Shown here: positions 1 to 10,329 of the stretch, in pieces | Layout: each line of letters opens with the position of its first letter | How positions within the stretch are numbered: position 1 is the first letter of the stretch | NCBI GenBank assembly: GCA_964036315.1 | Contig: OZ038487.1 | Span: forward strand, 51,365,719-51,429,718 | Length of the DNA: 64,000 bases | Direction of reading: 5' to 3' | DNA from: Acanthosepion esculentum | Lineage: Eukaryota; Mollusca; Cephalopoda; Sepiida; Sepiidae | The notes under the pieces: generated by a model | Databases searched by the model: none | Told to the model about the DNA's origin: nothing | Seen by the model: the letters and a program-made list of their open reading frames with translations, nothing else | Made by a program: the position numbers and the translations under genes

Positions 1-35
1 CATTCAGAATGTAGGTGATCATGGCTCTGAACAGA
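1..35 (-). mobile_element. LINE-B 3' end fragment
   Basis: The reverse strand reads as the last codons of LINE-B (ESWSP-type ending before a stop). It matches the better preserved copy at 41412-41865, where the same words (gtaggygatcatggctct) occur. The window edge cuts the copy. Confidence 0.5.
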
Positions 36-144
36 TTCTTTTTTTGTTCATTATCTGTGAATTATCATGAATTCTTGGGAAAAATATTGTAGCAGTTTTC
101 CCATTGTGTTTTCCACAGTCTGTAATTCAGAGTTGTCTGGAACA

Positions 145-270
145 CAAACTGAGAGAAAGAGGGCTTAAAAAATTTGACACTCACAAAAAACATTGAAAGC
201 AAGAAGGATCAATAAGTAACCTATCTAACAAGCTTGTGTAAATGGACATTCACTGGGTAGAGGAATCAAT
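145..270 (+). mobile_element. LINE-B C-terminal fragment
   Basis: The plus strand translates to a decayed version of the LINE-B tail, with KEGLKNLTLT, a short gap, then VTYLTSLCKW. This matches MRKESLENLILTGRIEG...MTYLADRL in the copy at 41492-41830. It lies opposite in orientation to the fragment at 1-35, so two insertions or a rearrangement are needed. It is non-coding today. Confidence 0.55.
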
Positions 271-560
271 GGCCAAATGTCCATAACCAATGTGAGCCTT
301 CAGATTTGAGGTCATTGATTGTAAAAATTTTCTCCACAAATGGTCATGCTTAGTTTTCAATCATATAAAACTGAATATGCTTATTCTGACTCACCTGCAC
401 TATGGATTAAACGTTTAGCACCTGTAATATAGTAACAACTTTAAGTAGAAGCTTATGAAGTTTTATTTGATTCAGCTTTAGCACTGAAAACGTTTATTGT
501 ATTTATAGTGGATGGTTACGAATGAGAGGAGAGAGGGGATGTGCTTATCTTATTACCACA
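271..560. other. unassigned AT-rich DNA
   Basis: No frame, repeat or RNA gene is recognised here. Confidence 0.5.
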
Positions 561-691
561 GTACCACCCTCTGTATTTTGAAGGATCTCCTAAAAATTGA
601 AGGTTCCATGCCTTTTTCAAATCTCCTTTAGTAGCTCTCTTTGTGCCAGGGAGACATTCTCCTCCTGAGGGTTTTTTTTATTTTTTTTTTA

Positions 692-722
<31 letters not shown>

Positions 723-1075
723 CATCATCATCACCATCACCACCACCATCATCATCATCATTATTATTATTATTATTATTATTGGTTGTGGTGGTGTTGG
801 TGGTGGTAGTAGTGATGATGAAAATAAGCCATTACTGCATAAAGTTTCCTTAAATTAGGCTCTTTTTGCCTAATCTACTTTGCTGGCTAATGGTAATCTT
901 ACAGCTGAATTTTGAATTTTAGGTCAACACCTCTCTAAATAATTGGATGCTGTATACTGAAGGGTTAAACAGTTTCAGCATTCTAATTTAGTAGGAGTTA
1001 ATTAAAGCAAAGAAGGTATGAAACTTACTAATTATTAAATCCAGAAGGTGACCTCAAACGTTTAGTCTATACTGT
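561..1075 (+). repeat. dispersed repeat R1, uninterrupted copy
   Basis: This block aligns in order with 42905-43110 plus 44270-44520. Shared words lie on both sides of the trinucleotide tract (taccctctrtattttgaagga; then aatctacyctgctggytaatgg, taggagttaattaaa and gaaacttactaattattaaa). In this copy the two halves are continuous; in the other they are split by about 1.2 kb that includes a Helitron. No coding capacity is visible, and the superfamily is unknown. Confidence 0.7.
671..823 (+). repeat. compound trinucleotide microsatellite (T-rich/ATT/ATC/ACC/GGT)
   Basis: Poly-T passes into (ATT)n, (ATC)n, (ACC)n, back to (ATC)n and (ATT)n, then GGT/GAT units. It sits at the same place inside repeat R1 as the (TAG/AAT/GAT)n tract at 43045-43110, so the tract seems to belong to the element. 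Confidence 0.9.
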
Positions 1076-1079
1076 ACAT

Positions 1080-1985
1080 AGATACCTGCAGTAGGCATAT
1101 AGTTTCTCCAAAACTAGATATGGTATCTTACTATTACTATTAACAGATCAAATATATTATTCACTTGAAATGCAAACCTTTGCAACTCGGTTATTATAAA
1201 TAAAAACCAATGACAAGTTTTTGGCAACATTTGAATATACTTGTTCATATCATTACTTAACCATTTGCAAGTTTATTATGGTCATTTTACACTTTGTGCG
1301 GAAATAAATATAAGAACTTAATAGAATTATGCTGAGAATAGTAATGCTGGTGTTCTTTTTTATTTGAGTTTGTGAGAGGATAAGTCACTATTTAAAATTG
1401 TCAATAAAATAATTTATTATTGTATTATTCAAATAAATGAATTTTATATATGTCTTGGTCTATGTTCTTCAAGGAAATGATATGAAATTAAAAACATCTC
1501 ATCACAGACTGAAAATGAATTACTGTATTTGTTGCCATATCAGAAAGACATTTAAATTACAAAAATCTCTTTTCTGATGCCTATCATGCTAGTATTATGA
1601 CGAGGGGGCTGTCTCTCGAAATTTCAAATGGACAGCTCATGAGCTTGGATGAGTTGTAATGAGCGATAATCCCCCAAAGAGACTTGTAAAACATGCATCT
1701 TTGAGACCAGCAAATAGAGCAGCACGCAATTAAATCAGCTGATATACAGGGATTAAATTGAGATGATACATGCACGATCTTAGGGAACAATTCTGATTAG
1801 ATTCACTGCCTTGGTCAATTTCTTTATTCAGATGAGAAAGACAAAAACCTATTTTGATCTTTCTTCTTTTGGATCCAAAACATGACTGTCTTCTTTAGCA
1901 TGTGTGATTTGCTGAAGAATCGTTTGATTCATCAGCATTATTTTCATCTTCAACTAACATGTCTACTCAAGTATAGCACGAGATT
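1080..1985. other. non-repetitive stretch, possible conserved non-coding element near 1580-1800
   Basis: Most of this is single-copy-looking AT-rich DNA. Positions 1580-1800 are more complex than their surroundings and contain no repeat seen elsewhere in the window. They hold a CAGCTG E-box beside ATTAAAT homeodomain-type sites (about 1725-1760) and a gaattgt word. No frame longer than 68 codons exists, and the function is unknown. Confidence 0.3.
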
Positions 1986-1989
1986 TTAT

Positions 1990-2520
1990 GATGCAAAAAA
2001 TTAGAGTGCTGTGGCATACACAGGCAATTTTTTGAAGAGTTTAAATATGTATAAGTCTACCATTTGCCTATGTTTAGAATACTACTGCCACATATGGTCC
2101 GATGCTATTTACCTTGAATTCCTTGATAAAATCCATAGAAGAATCAGCAATATTATTGGTCCAGATCTGGCAGCTCAGCTTCAGTCACTTTCCCACCACT
2201 ATATGATTACCTCTCTATGTCTTTTGCATAAATACTTTCATGATAATTGTTTGGATTTGCTCTTTGTTATGGTACCTAGACTTTTTTAATTTTAACGCAA
2301 TACTAGACTGGTGTTGTGATCTCATCAACTTACAGTTGAGTTGGCTAGATGTAACCATAAATTCTATGCTAACAGTTTCTTTTCTCACACTTCTCACTTG
2401 TGAAACTCATTTCTGGCTCTATACTTTCCAGCCAACTTTAGTTTGCAAAAATTTTAATGCAATGTCAATCACTATCTACCATTCTCTTGATTACTCTTTC
2501 CTCTTCAAGCTTATTATTAA
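1990..2520 (+). mobile_element. LINE-A C-terminal relic
   Basis: Translation across frames gives YKSTICLCLEYYCHIW, FLDKIHRRISNIIGPDLA and SLSHHYMITSLCLLHKYFH. After a frame change it continues with LDVTINSMLTVSFLTLLTCETHFW and a KNFNAMSI stretch. This is the C-terminal region after the reverse transcriptase of a CR1/Jockey-like non-LTR retrotransposon. The fragment is 5'-truncated, carries at least one frameshift and has no catalytic domain. Many other copies lie in this window (12990, 32235, 51075, 62590). Confidence 0.8.
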
Positions 2521-4144
2521 TGTTTCTGTTCCAAATTCTTCCACACCCTTTAACACCCTGTGTTTTAGTGTCTTTACTGCCATGCAAAGGATGATACCAA
2601 TTTTTTTTTTAAATTCATGCGTTGACTGGTTACACTATACACAGGTAATTTTTTTCTGTAGGGGTTAAAATTTATGCAGAAATATTCAGGAGTGCACTAT
2701 ACATGAAGTCAGCTTATACACAAGTATATAGAGCATTCTTATTTTTGCTATTTATGATAACTCTTAATTAACAAGCTAATGATAAAACTAATTGTTCAAA
2801 CTAAGTGCTTGAAAAAGTTAAGATGTTTCATTGGGCGAATTGCAATGGAAGAGTGGTCAAATTAAAAATTTCTGTGTTCATAATTCCAAAGGTCTCACAA
2901 TTCCAAAGTCAAAAATATCAGGGACATAAATCAAATGGGGTTAACAATGCATATCCATAACTAACCACATACAACTGCCTATTTTCACCCACATAGAACA
3001 GAGAACAAACAACAGTCATCCAAGCATCCCTTTATTGGGGTAAGAAAGATTGTGATTGGTCAAGACTGTTAGGTAAGTGCAAAAATTACTACTATTTCAA
3101 GGCCTTACAATAGTATACCTGATCTTGATTATGGTTTTCTTTTTCAACAAACAGTACAGAAAATATGAATTCCTTTTTAAGGAAAGACTTGGTTTTCTTA
3201 TTCAATGTTACAATTTCTCATCTGTCTTTCAATAACTTCAGAAATAAAAGAACAGTCAAGTTTTTAGGAATTAATATGTGAACCTTCCTCATTCATTCTC
3301 TAGAAGAGGGTCATCAGTAGATTGACCAATCAAGTTAAACTACATTGGAGGGATAGATTTAGAAATGATTAACTTTGTTGGAAATCAGTATTGATGTTGC
3401 AAGAGAAGGCATGAATTTTCAATAAGGGAAATGAAGGAAGGCTCAAAAAGAATGAGAAACAAGACAAAAACAGGAAAATAAGAAACTATTGGAAGAAAAG
3501 TTTGAAATAAAATCAGAGAAAAAGAGATAGAGAAACAAAAATTTCAATGAAAATGAACAAAGGAAAATTGCAAATGGAAACTAAGGGGCAAGAATATGAA
3601 ATCTAAAGAAATTATATAAAGAAAATGGAAGAGATGTACTTGAGAAAGATAGGCAAAGAAAATGGAGAAAAAGGCAGCATATAAAGATAAAAGAAAAACA
3701 TAGTGAATGTAACCAAAAGAATGCGATGTGAATATATATATGTCAAAAAAGTGTACATAAAAATGAAAAAGAGCAAATAATGTCAAAGAAAAGCAGATGA
3801 CAAACATAAAACCAAAGAAGAAAGTAAAAGTAATGGAAAAAAATAACAGTAGTGAAAATATGAAGAGGGAAAAGACAGACAAGAAAGGAATCATGTTGAG
3901 ATGAATTCAAATCAGAATTAAGTTCATTCTTATTTCGATTTCTACAAGGCTAAAAGACATAAAATGAAGCCAAAATATTAGTGAGAGCAGTGGTGCTGAT
4001 GATAAGAGATCAGATAAGAAATAATTCTCATTTTATTTCTTTTAAAAAAAATAACAACAGAAAAACAAAATTAAAATAACAATACATGTGAAAGAAAATA
4101 TATTGGAGTAAAAAATAGAATAAAATGCATCAGCCTAAAGAAAA
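2521..4144. other. unassigned; purine-rich on the plus strand from 3400 to 3900
   Basis: No gene is seen. Positions 3400-3900 are strongly A/G biased on the plus strand, which makes a spurious 116-codon hydrophobic frame on the minus strand. Confidence 0.5.
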
Positions 4145-4480
4145 AAAGACATTATTGATTTTATTATGGCATCTCATTATTGATGAATGAATATTATTGA
4201 TTATATTATTTCATATCATTACTGGTAATTGAAAATGAGCGATGGCATGTCATTATTATTTATATGAATATTATTGATTCTGTTATTTTATATCACTATT
4301 GATATATGGATATTATTGATTCTATTATTAAATGTCATTATTGATATATCAGCATGATTGATTTAATTATTTCATATTATTATTGGTAACTGAACATGAT
4401 AAGTTCTGTTATTATATATTATTGTTATATGAATATTATTGATATTTTGTTACATATCATGATCTACAGGTAATCATTAT
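4145..4480 (+). repeat. degenerate tandem repeat, about 55-60 bp unit
   Basis: The words gaatattattgattytatta and atatcattattgatatatg recur at roughly regular spacing with drift. The array has no coding potential. Confidence 0.6.
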
Positions 4481-4692
4481 CGAATTTATTATTATACATC
4501 CTTAATAATATATACTGATATTTGTAAATATCATTTATATATTGCTCATGTCATATTTAATTATTATGTACTAATTATGTCTTATTATATAACTAGCATA
4601 ATATATGCCAAAAATTGTATAATTACTTATGGATTGACACTTTTGCCTTGGATCAGGATGTAGTATCTGTGCAGTCTGTGAAAAATGTTACA

Positions 4693-4695
<3 letters not shown>

Positions 4696-4774
<79 letters not shown>

Positions 4775-4793
4775 TAGATAGATAGATAGATAG
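4696..4793 (+). repeat. (TA)n then (GATA)n microsatellite
   Basis: About 75 bp of TA with one GA interruption passes directly into (GATA)5-6. The tract adjoins the 5' side of the SINE-like element that starts near 4792. Confidence 0.95.
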
Positions 4794-5135
4794 GAGACAC
4801 AGTAAAGTAATGGGTTGCAGCACGAATTGAGGAATCAGAGGACGCAATTTGAATTCCAACACTGAAGACATAAATATGGATATGGAGATGGATTCATACC
4901 TTTTCCAAAGGTATGAATCCATCTCTTCTCCCTTCAGCTATAGGTAAATAGTAGAACAGACTATTCTATAGCCTTGGGTGGTAACAACTCAAGAAGAGGC
5001 AAAACTCTGAATTCAAAGCAATCTGGGAAGGCTTGGGCTTGGCCAGGCTATCTTTCCCAAGACATACTACATTTACTATGGCTGCAGTACATGTGGTGAC
5101 CTTATGACCTTCATGGGTTATGGAACTTGTGATCA
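4792..5135 (+). mobile_element. tRNA-derived SINE family 2, copy 1
   Basis: A tRNA-like head (A-box-like taatgggttgcagcac, B-box-like atttgaattccaac) is followed by a body shared with 53600-53850 and, inverted, 22237-22385. Shared words include aaaggtatgaatccat and ctcttctcccttcagctata. Inside the body a 19-bp perfect inverted repeat (4884-4902 with 4907-4925) forms a strong hairpin. The copy is bounded by a (GATA)n tract at 5' and a (TA)n tract at 3'. Confidence 0.65.
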
Positions 5136-5140
5136 TAATC

Positions 5141-5204
<64 letters not shown>

Positions 5205-5205
5205 T
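5141..5205. repeat. (TA)n microsatellite
   Basis: Nearly pure TA, ending at the left arm of the hammerhead foldback element. Confidence 0.95.
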
Positions 5206-5211
5206 GTATGT

Positions 5212-5405
5212 AAAACTGGACATTGAAGTCAACACTCATAGGCAACATACATTTCACAGTAAACACAATCATCAGGCCTGATGATTGCATTTAGCAGGAA
5301 ACAGACTGTTGACTTCAATGTCCACGTTTATATTTACATATGCCGTATCCCTGATATTGAGCACTTTAGCCCATAAATATAGCATAGCTTAAAACTATAT
5401 TTTAT

Positions 5406-5410
<5 letters not shown>
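5212..5410 (+). mobile_element. TA-flanked foldback element FB1, copy 1
   Basis: A left arm (aactggacattgaagtcaac) is the inverse of a right arm (gttgacttcaatgtccac). The centre is a perfect 22-bp palindrome around atcaggcctgat. The right arm continues into a unique part shared with five other copies in the window: ctatccctgatattgagcac, cccataaatatagc, then aactatattttat. Relatives are at 20565-20660, 31423-31545 (inverted), 39763-39945, 45003-45222 and 49160-49305. Each adjoins (TA)n. A hammerhead-like core is embedded in the centre. Confidence 0.75.
5275..5312 (+). ncRNA. hammerhead-like core, FB1 copy 1
   Basis: CTGATGA (5278-5284) is followed by a short helix (ttgc/gcag) and GAAA (5298-5301). 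Then ACA-gac-UGU makes a three-base helix III with U at the cleavage position. Helix I is not convincing, because the upstream strand has become part of a perfect palindrome. It is likely inactive as written. Confidence 0.5.

Positions 5411-5454
<44 letters not shown>
5410..5454. repeat. (TA)n microsatellite
   Basis: Pure TA at the 3' end of FB1 copy 1. Confidence 0.95.
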
Positions 5455-5458
<4 letters not shown>

Positions 5459-5499
5459 TATTTAAAAATTATAACATATTTATGTTATAAAATCACTAC

Positions 5500-5550
5500 A
5501 AAAATAGCCATTTTGTTTCAACACCTCCGGTGTCTTATCAAGTGATGATG
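5500..5550 (-). ncRNA. degenerate hammerhead-like motif
   Basis: On the reverse strand ttgataa, a five-base helix (acacc/ggtgt) and tgaaac follow one another as in a hammerhead. The first core base and G8 are changed. It is probably a relic of a PLE-type terminal repeat. Confidence 0.35.
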
Positions 5551-6340
5551 TTGAATGTAGAATAAAGGGTTTTATGCTCTACTCTGTATTGAGCACTCTT
5601 TTAAGAATAGTAATTGTTGGTTATTGGGATTTATTCCGTATACACCAATCCTAGACTTGTATGTATGTATATGTATGTATATATATATATATATTTAATC
5701 AATGACATGATGCTACAAAATTTAATTATGACATTAAATAAAACTGATGTATACATTTTTATACTAAAAAAGCCATCATTTTCCAGACTATATAAGTTGG
5801 ACTGAGTTGCCTAGTTCAAAATGGCTGACACAGTGTTGGATTCTGCTATTGGCCAAAACTTGATTGATAATCTTGTGTGTTCTGGTCAATATCAAAAGAA
5901 CTAGTTTGAAATTTTATACAGAGTATGGTCACTGTTGAAGCAGACATGATCAAATTGGGAAGACCTAGTCTTTGCCAGCAAAAGGAGAGCTTCATCCATT
6001 CCCTTCTTCTTTTGGGAGAACATTAATTTTGTTTTACTTTTTCTCCCCTGCTCTATTTCTGGTGCTTTTTCAGGTTTGTTTATCAATTTTATTCATTTTT
6101 AATTTTAGAAACTGAATTGATTTTCTAAATTTCACTAAGACGATTTTATATTTTAATTGTTTGCCAGTTTTGTTATTTCATTTAGTCCCTTAAAGTGTAT
6201 TTTGTTGTTCCTGTTAAAGAAGAATTGTTTCACCAACAATTTTTTTCTGCTGTAGGTTGGCTGAAATGTTGCTAAGATATTTTCCACCCTTTTTTAGAAA
6301 TTAAGATGTTTACATTAGTTCTATGTAAGGTAATGATGAA
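5551..6340. other. unassigned AT-rich DNA
   Basis: No feature beyond a short (TA)n near 5672-5692. Frames are short and unrecognised. Confidence 0.5.
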
Positions 6341-6363
6341 ATATATATATATATATATATATG
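6341..6363. repeat. short (TA)n
   Basis: About 23 bp of TA. Confidence 0.9.
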
Positions 6364-6424
6364 CATATATACTTTGTTTTTATGTGGATTATTTCATATT
6401 GATTATATTATATAATAGATATTA

Positions 6425-6725
6425 CTATAGATGGACATCGTGTGGTGAGAAAACATCACCAATCTATTGCTCACATTGGAGACGTGATTTACACTGGATT
6501 GGAGTGAGGAGAAACAAAGGTTTACAGCCATGGAGAAGTGTGCTGGATGGAAATAAAGCAAAGTGATATCAAAGGAGACCATCTTTACATGCATTCATTG
6601 CAATTGAGAATGTCACTCTTGTGTTGGTCTGTACAGCCATAACAGATGTTGCATTGCTATCGGCAGCTCAGGCCTAACTCTTTGGACAGAGATCAAAGGT
6701 TTCTTGAGACCAACAGAAGCTGAAT
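6425..6725 (+). mobile_element. LINE-C C-terminal relic with zinc finger
   Basis: Read across frameshifts, the plus strand gives TFTCIHCN followed by ECHSCVGLYSHNRCC, a C2H2-type knuckle that closes the ORF2 protein of one family of non-LTR retrotransposons. The preceding WTSCGEK...HWRRD stretch fits the linker before it. A longer copy of the same family lies at 54205-55930. The fragment is frameshifted and non-functional. Confidence 0.55.
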
Positions 6726-6738
6726 TTTAATCAGAAAA

Positions 6739-6742
<4 letters not shown>

Positions 6743-6778
<36 letters not shown>
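6743..6778. repeat. (TA)n microsatellite
   Basis: About 35 bp of TA at the edge of the element that follows. Confidence 0.95.
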
Positions 6779-6780
<2 letters not shown>

Positions 6781-7005
6781 AAAGACAAAAGGCAAATGCA
6801 AGGATTATACACAAGCAAAAATATTATTGGTTCTCCAATATTTTTAAATTTAACAACATTCATAAATATTCATCAGGCTAGCCAAGAAGTCTAGGCAATC
6901 TATGGAGGATACCAAATGATATACTCTAATGTCTAATAAATGAAAGTGAGTAAATGATGTTCTTGGAATTTTTTGCATATTTTCCCTTTACAGATATACT
7001 CGCAA
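6776..7005 (+). mobile_element. repeat family R2, copy 1
   Basis: Shares ataaagacaaaaggmaaa, ggataccaaatgatata and gtctaataaatgaaagt with the arms of the foldback at 30358-31360. On the reverse strand it contains CTGATGA at about 6880 without a matching GAAA. It starts directly at a (TA)n tract. Confidence 0.55.
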
Positions 7006-7099
7006 TCTGAAATATATATATATATGAGTGTATGTGAATATGTTTGTGCATGTGATGTTTCTGGCTATATGCGGGTGCATTAATCTATTTTATTGATGA

Positions 7100-7830
7100 A
7101 AAAAACACTTATTTTATACAATCAATATTTATTTTCAAATTTCTTTCATTGTCAATGCAGTTAATTCAGTGGTGAATATTAATCACATAGATCTAATATT
7201 ATCTAGTGAAAATTTTGGATCAAAATTTAGTGAATAAACACTTTCAGAAATGTATTATGACCAAAGTACAAAGTAACCATTATTATTATTATTTGGCCAA
7301 AGATTTCAACTCCAATATTTTCTTATCCCCTTCAGGCATTGGAAATAGCATGAAGTAATATTTAAATTATATTTATGGGATCATTTTAACTCAGCTTGCA
7401 TGACTGCACTTTCCAAGTTGACTTGGGAAACCATGAAACTTTAAGACATACCATAAATGTAGGTATATGTGTATTTATTAAAATATATACATATATATAA
7501 TGGCCCTCCCACTGATTACAACACGTAAAGGCCTACCATTTCAATTCTTAGTAGCGAACCACCAAACTAACTCTACATATGAATGATTATAGTCGTGAAG
7601 GCTTGAATTGAACCAGTCCAAAGAACTGATAATAGAGAACTGGTGCATAGTATTTTACAAAATCTCCAATCTCCTTAGGTTTGTCATTCAAAGTTGTTCT
7701 TCTCCTAGAGTGGCTGTTAACAAAGGCTAAAGATAAAATGTAGAAGCGACAAGACCCACAAGACCTTCTTAATCTCAACTCTATGACATCTAGTGCCATG
7801 TCCCACAATTCTTTTGGTCAAAACTCCCGA
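7100..7830. repeat. repeat family R3, copy 1
   Basis: The first part (7100-7240; attcagtggtgaatatta, cacakagatc, tccagtgaaaa-like) matches 21808-21950. The later part (7590-7830) weakly resembles 22010-22200 in the same order. The minus strand of the later part has a 73-codon frame with a basic RLRRSCGSC stretch. The family is not recognised. Confidence 0.45.
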
Positions 7831-8025
7831 ACTAAGAAAAAGTTGCCAGTCTTGAAATGGGTGAATTTAATCACTTTTGAATGAAATGTAATTTTTTTTT
7901 AAATCTAATATTCTTTTTTTTCTCTTGATTCTCTGAAAAGTCTTCTTAGCTTTGCTTGAATGTTTATTTATGTTTATATATATATATTATGGCGATAAAG
8001 GTATTCAGCTTAATATTACTAGACA

Positions 8026-8076
8026 TATTAAAACGCGCAAAGCAACCGGTTTCGCTCCCGCTCATCAGGCTTGCAA
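8026..8076 (-). ncRNA. hammerhead ribozyme-like motif, left arm of FB2
   Basis: The reverse strand has CTGATGA (8062-8068) and GAAA (8050-8053) around a two-base helix II closing a GGGA loop. ACCGGT then folds as a two-base helix III (AC/GT) before U. GCTT-T-GC pairs with GCAAGC upstream as helix I with one bulge. All core bases are kept, but helices II and III are minimal, as in PLE-type hammerheads. Confidence 0.6.
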
Positions 8077-8349
8077 CGGGAGATTTTAATTTAAAAAACA
8101 GAAAATGTACACTAATTGTGGAGGGGAAAAAAAAAAAATATGAGCAAAAGGAGCTAGAGGCAAATGACAGCGAGCCCCAACAAACACTCACGTTGTTTAC
8201 ACAAGGAAGGTTTGCGGGACCCGATGTAAAGTGCCTCCAGCACCTTCAGGTGAAATAAAGAGTGTGACCGGGACAATACGGTGAACCGGTCAACACTAAA
8301 ATTCACTGCACACGATCTGCTATTTAATAAGTACTCACAAATGGCGGAC

Positions 8350-8402
8350 CCGTTGCAAGTCTGATGAGCGGGACCGAAACCGGTTGCTTCGCGCGTTTTA
8401 AT
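8350..8402 (+). ncRNA. hammerhead ribozyme-like motif, right arm of FB2
   Basis: CTGATGA (8361-8367) and GAAA (8376-8379) are intact. Helix II has lost one pair (GC against CC) compared with the left arm. Helix I keeps GCUU against AAGU with a wobble. Confidence 0.5.
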
Positions 8403-8471
8403 ATGTCTAGTAATATTAAGCTGAATACCTTTATCGCTATAATAAAATTTTGTACCTTTAAAAATATCTTC

Positions 8472-9810
<1,339 letters not shown>

Positions 9811-9814
9811 CTAA

Positions 9815-10230
9815 TAGGAGTAGATAGGTTCACCTATCGCCGAGTCCATACTCCCCCATCTTTTCTCGAACAGGAGTAGAAGCTTAGCCCTTTTTTCCTG
9901 TTTAGGAAGGGCTCTTTCCTTTTCCCAGGTCTTAATAGTGGTGCTGCCATGAATATTCCGTGATATGTGTGGATGGTGGCAATGTCTCTTCATACTGTGT
10001 ATACCAAGTTGGCAGTTTCCTGGTTGCTGTTCCCGAGAGATAGTCCGGAGCCCAAACACATGCATAGCATCTTGAGAGGCTGTTCAATAGTTGCATATCA
10101 GGGTTCTTGCAGTGCCATGTCATGCATGGAAGTATGTCCCTGCAAGCAGCTCCAGTGGGCAATCCTGAGGCTACACTCTATTGCAGTCTGTGCCTTTCTG
10201 CACATGTTACATTAGACAACCGAATGCTAC
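9815..10230. other. GC-richer unassigned block upstream of LINE-A
   Basis: Frames of 76 to 84 codons exist on both strands, none recognised. Because it directly precedes the endonuclease part of the LINE-A copy, it may be its 5' region or ORF1 relic, or another element. Confidence 0.3.
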
Positions 10231-10329
10231 TACTAGCCTAGGCCTTTCCTTACCAAAATAACACATCATGACTAGAAACAACCAAAGAAATAAACCTAAA
10301 CCAGCTCAACAACAAACACCTAAACTCCT

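Larger units (their letters stand above)
7985..8442. mobile_element. foldback element FB2 with hammerhead arms
   Basis: Two arms of about 90 bp (7989-8080 and 8350-8442) are inverted copies of each other: cgataaaggtattcagctta on the left, its complement on the right. They flank a 270-bp centre that is GC-richer than the surroundings. Each arm carries a hammerhead-like core facing outward. The right arm runs into the large (TA)n tract at 8472, and the left arm starts at a short (TA)n. The centre has no recognised frame. Confidence 0.75.

Noticed and set aside
3544..3894. 116-codon minus-strand frame, hydrophobic, membrane-protein-like
   Set aside because: It is the reverse of a purine-rich A/G stretch. 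The Phe/Leu/Ser richness follows from composition and no known domain is seen.
6425..6510. Possible host exon (frame reading GHRVVRKHHQSIAHIGDVIY with AG and GT at the sides)
   Set aside because: The same stretch lies directly before a LINE-C zinc-finger end, and the following text continues as LINE-C. The splice-like signals are ordinary for AT-rich DNA.
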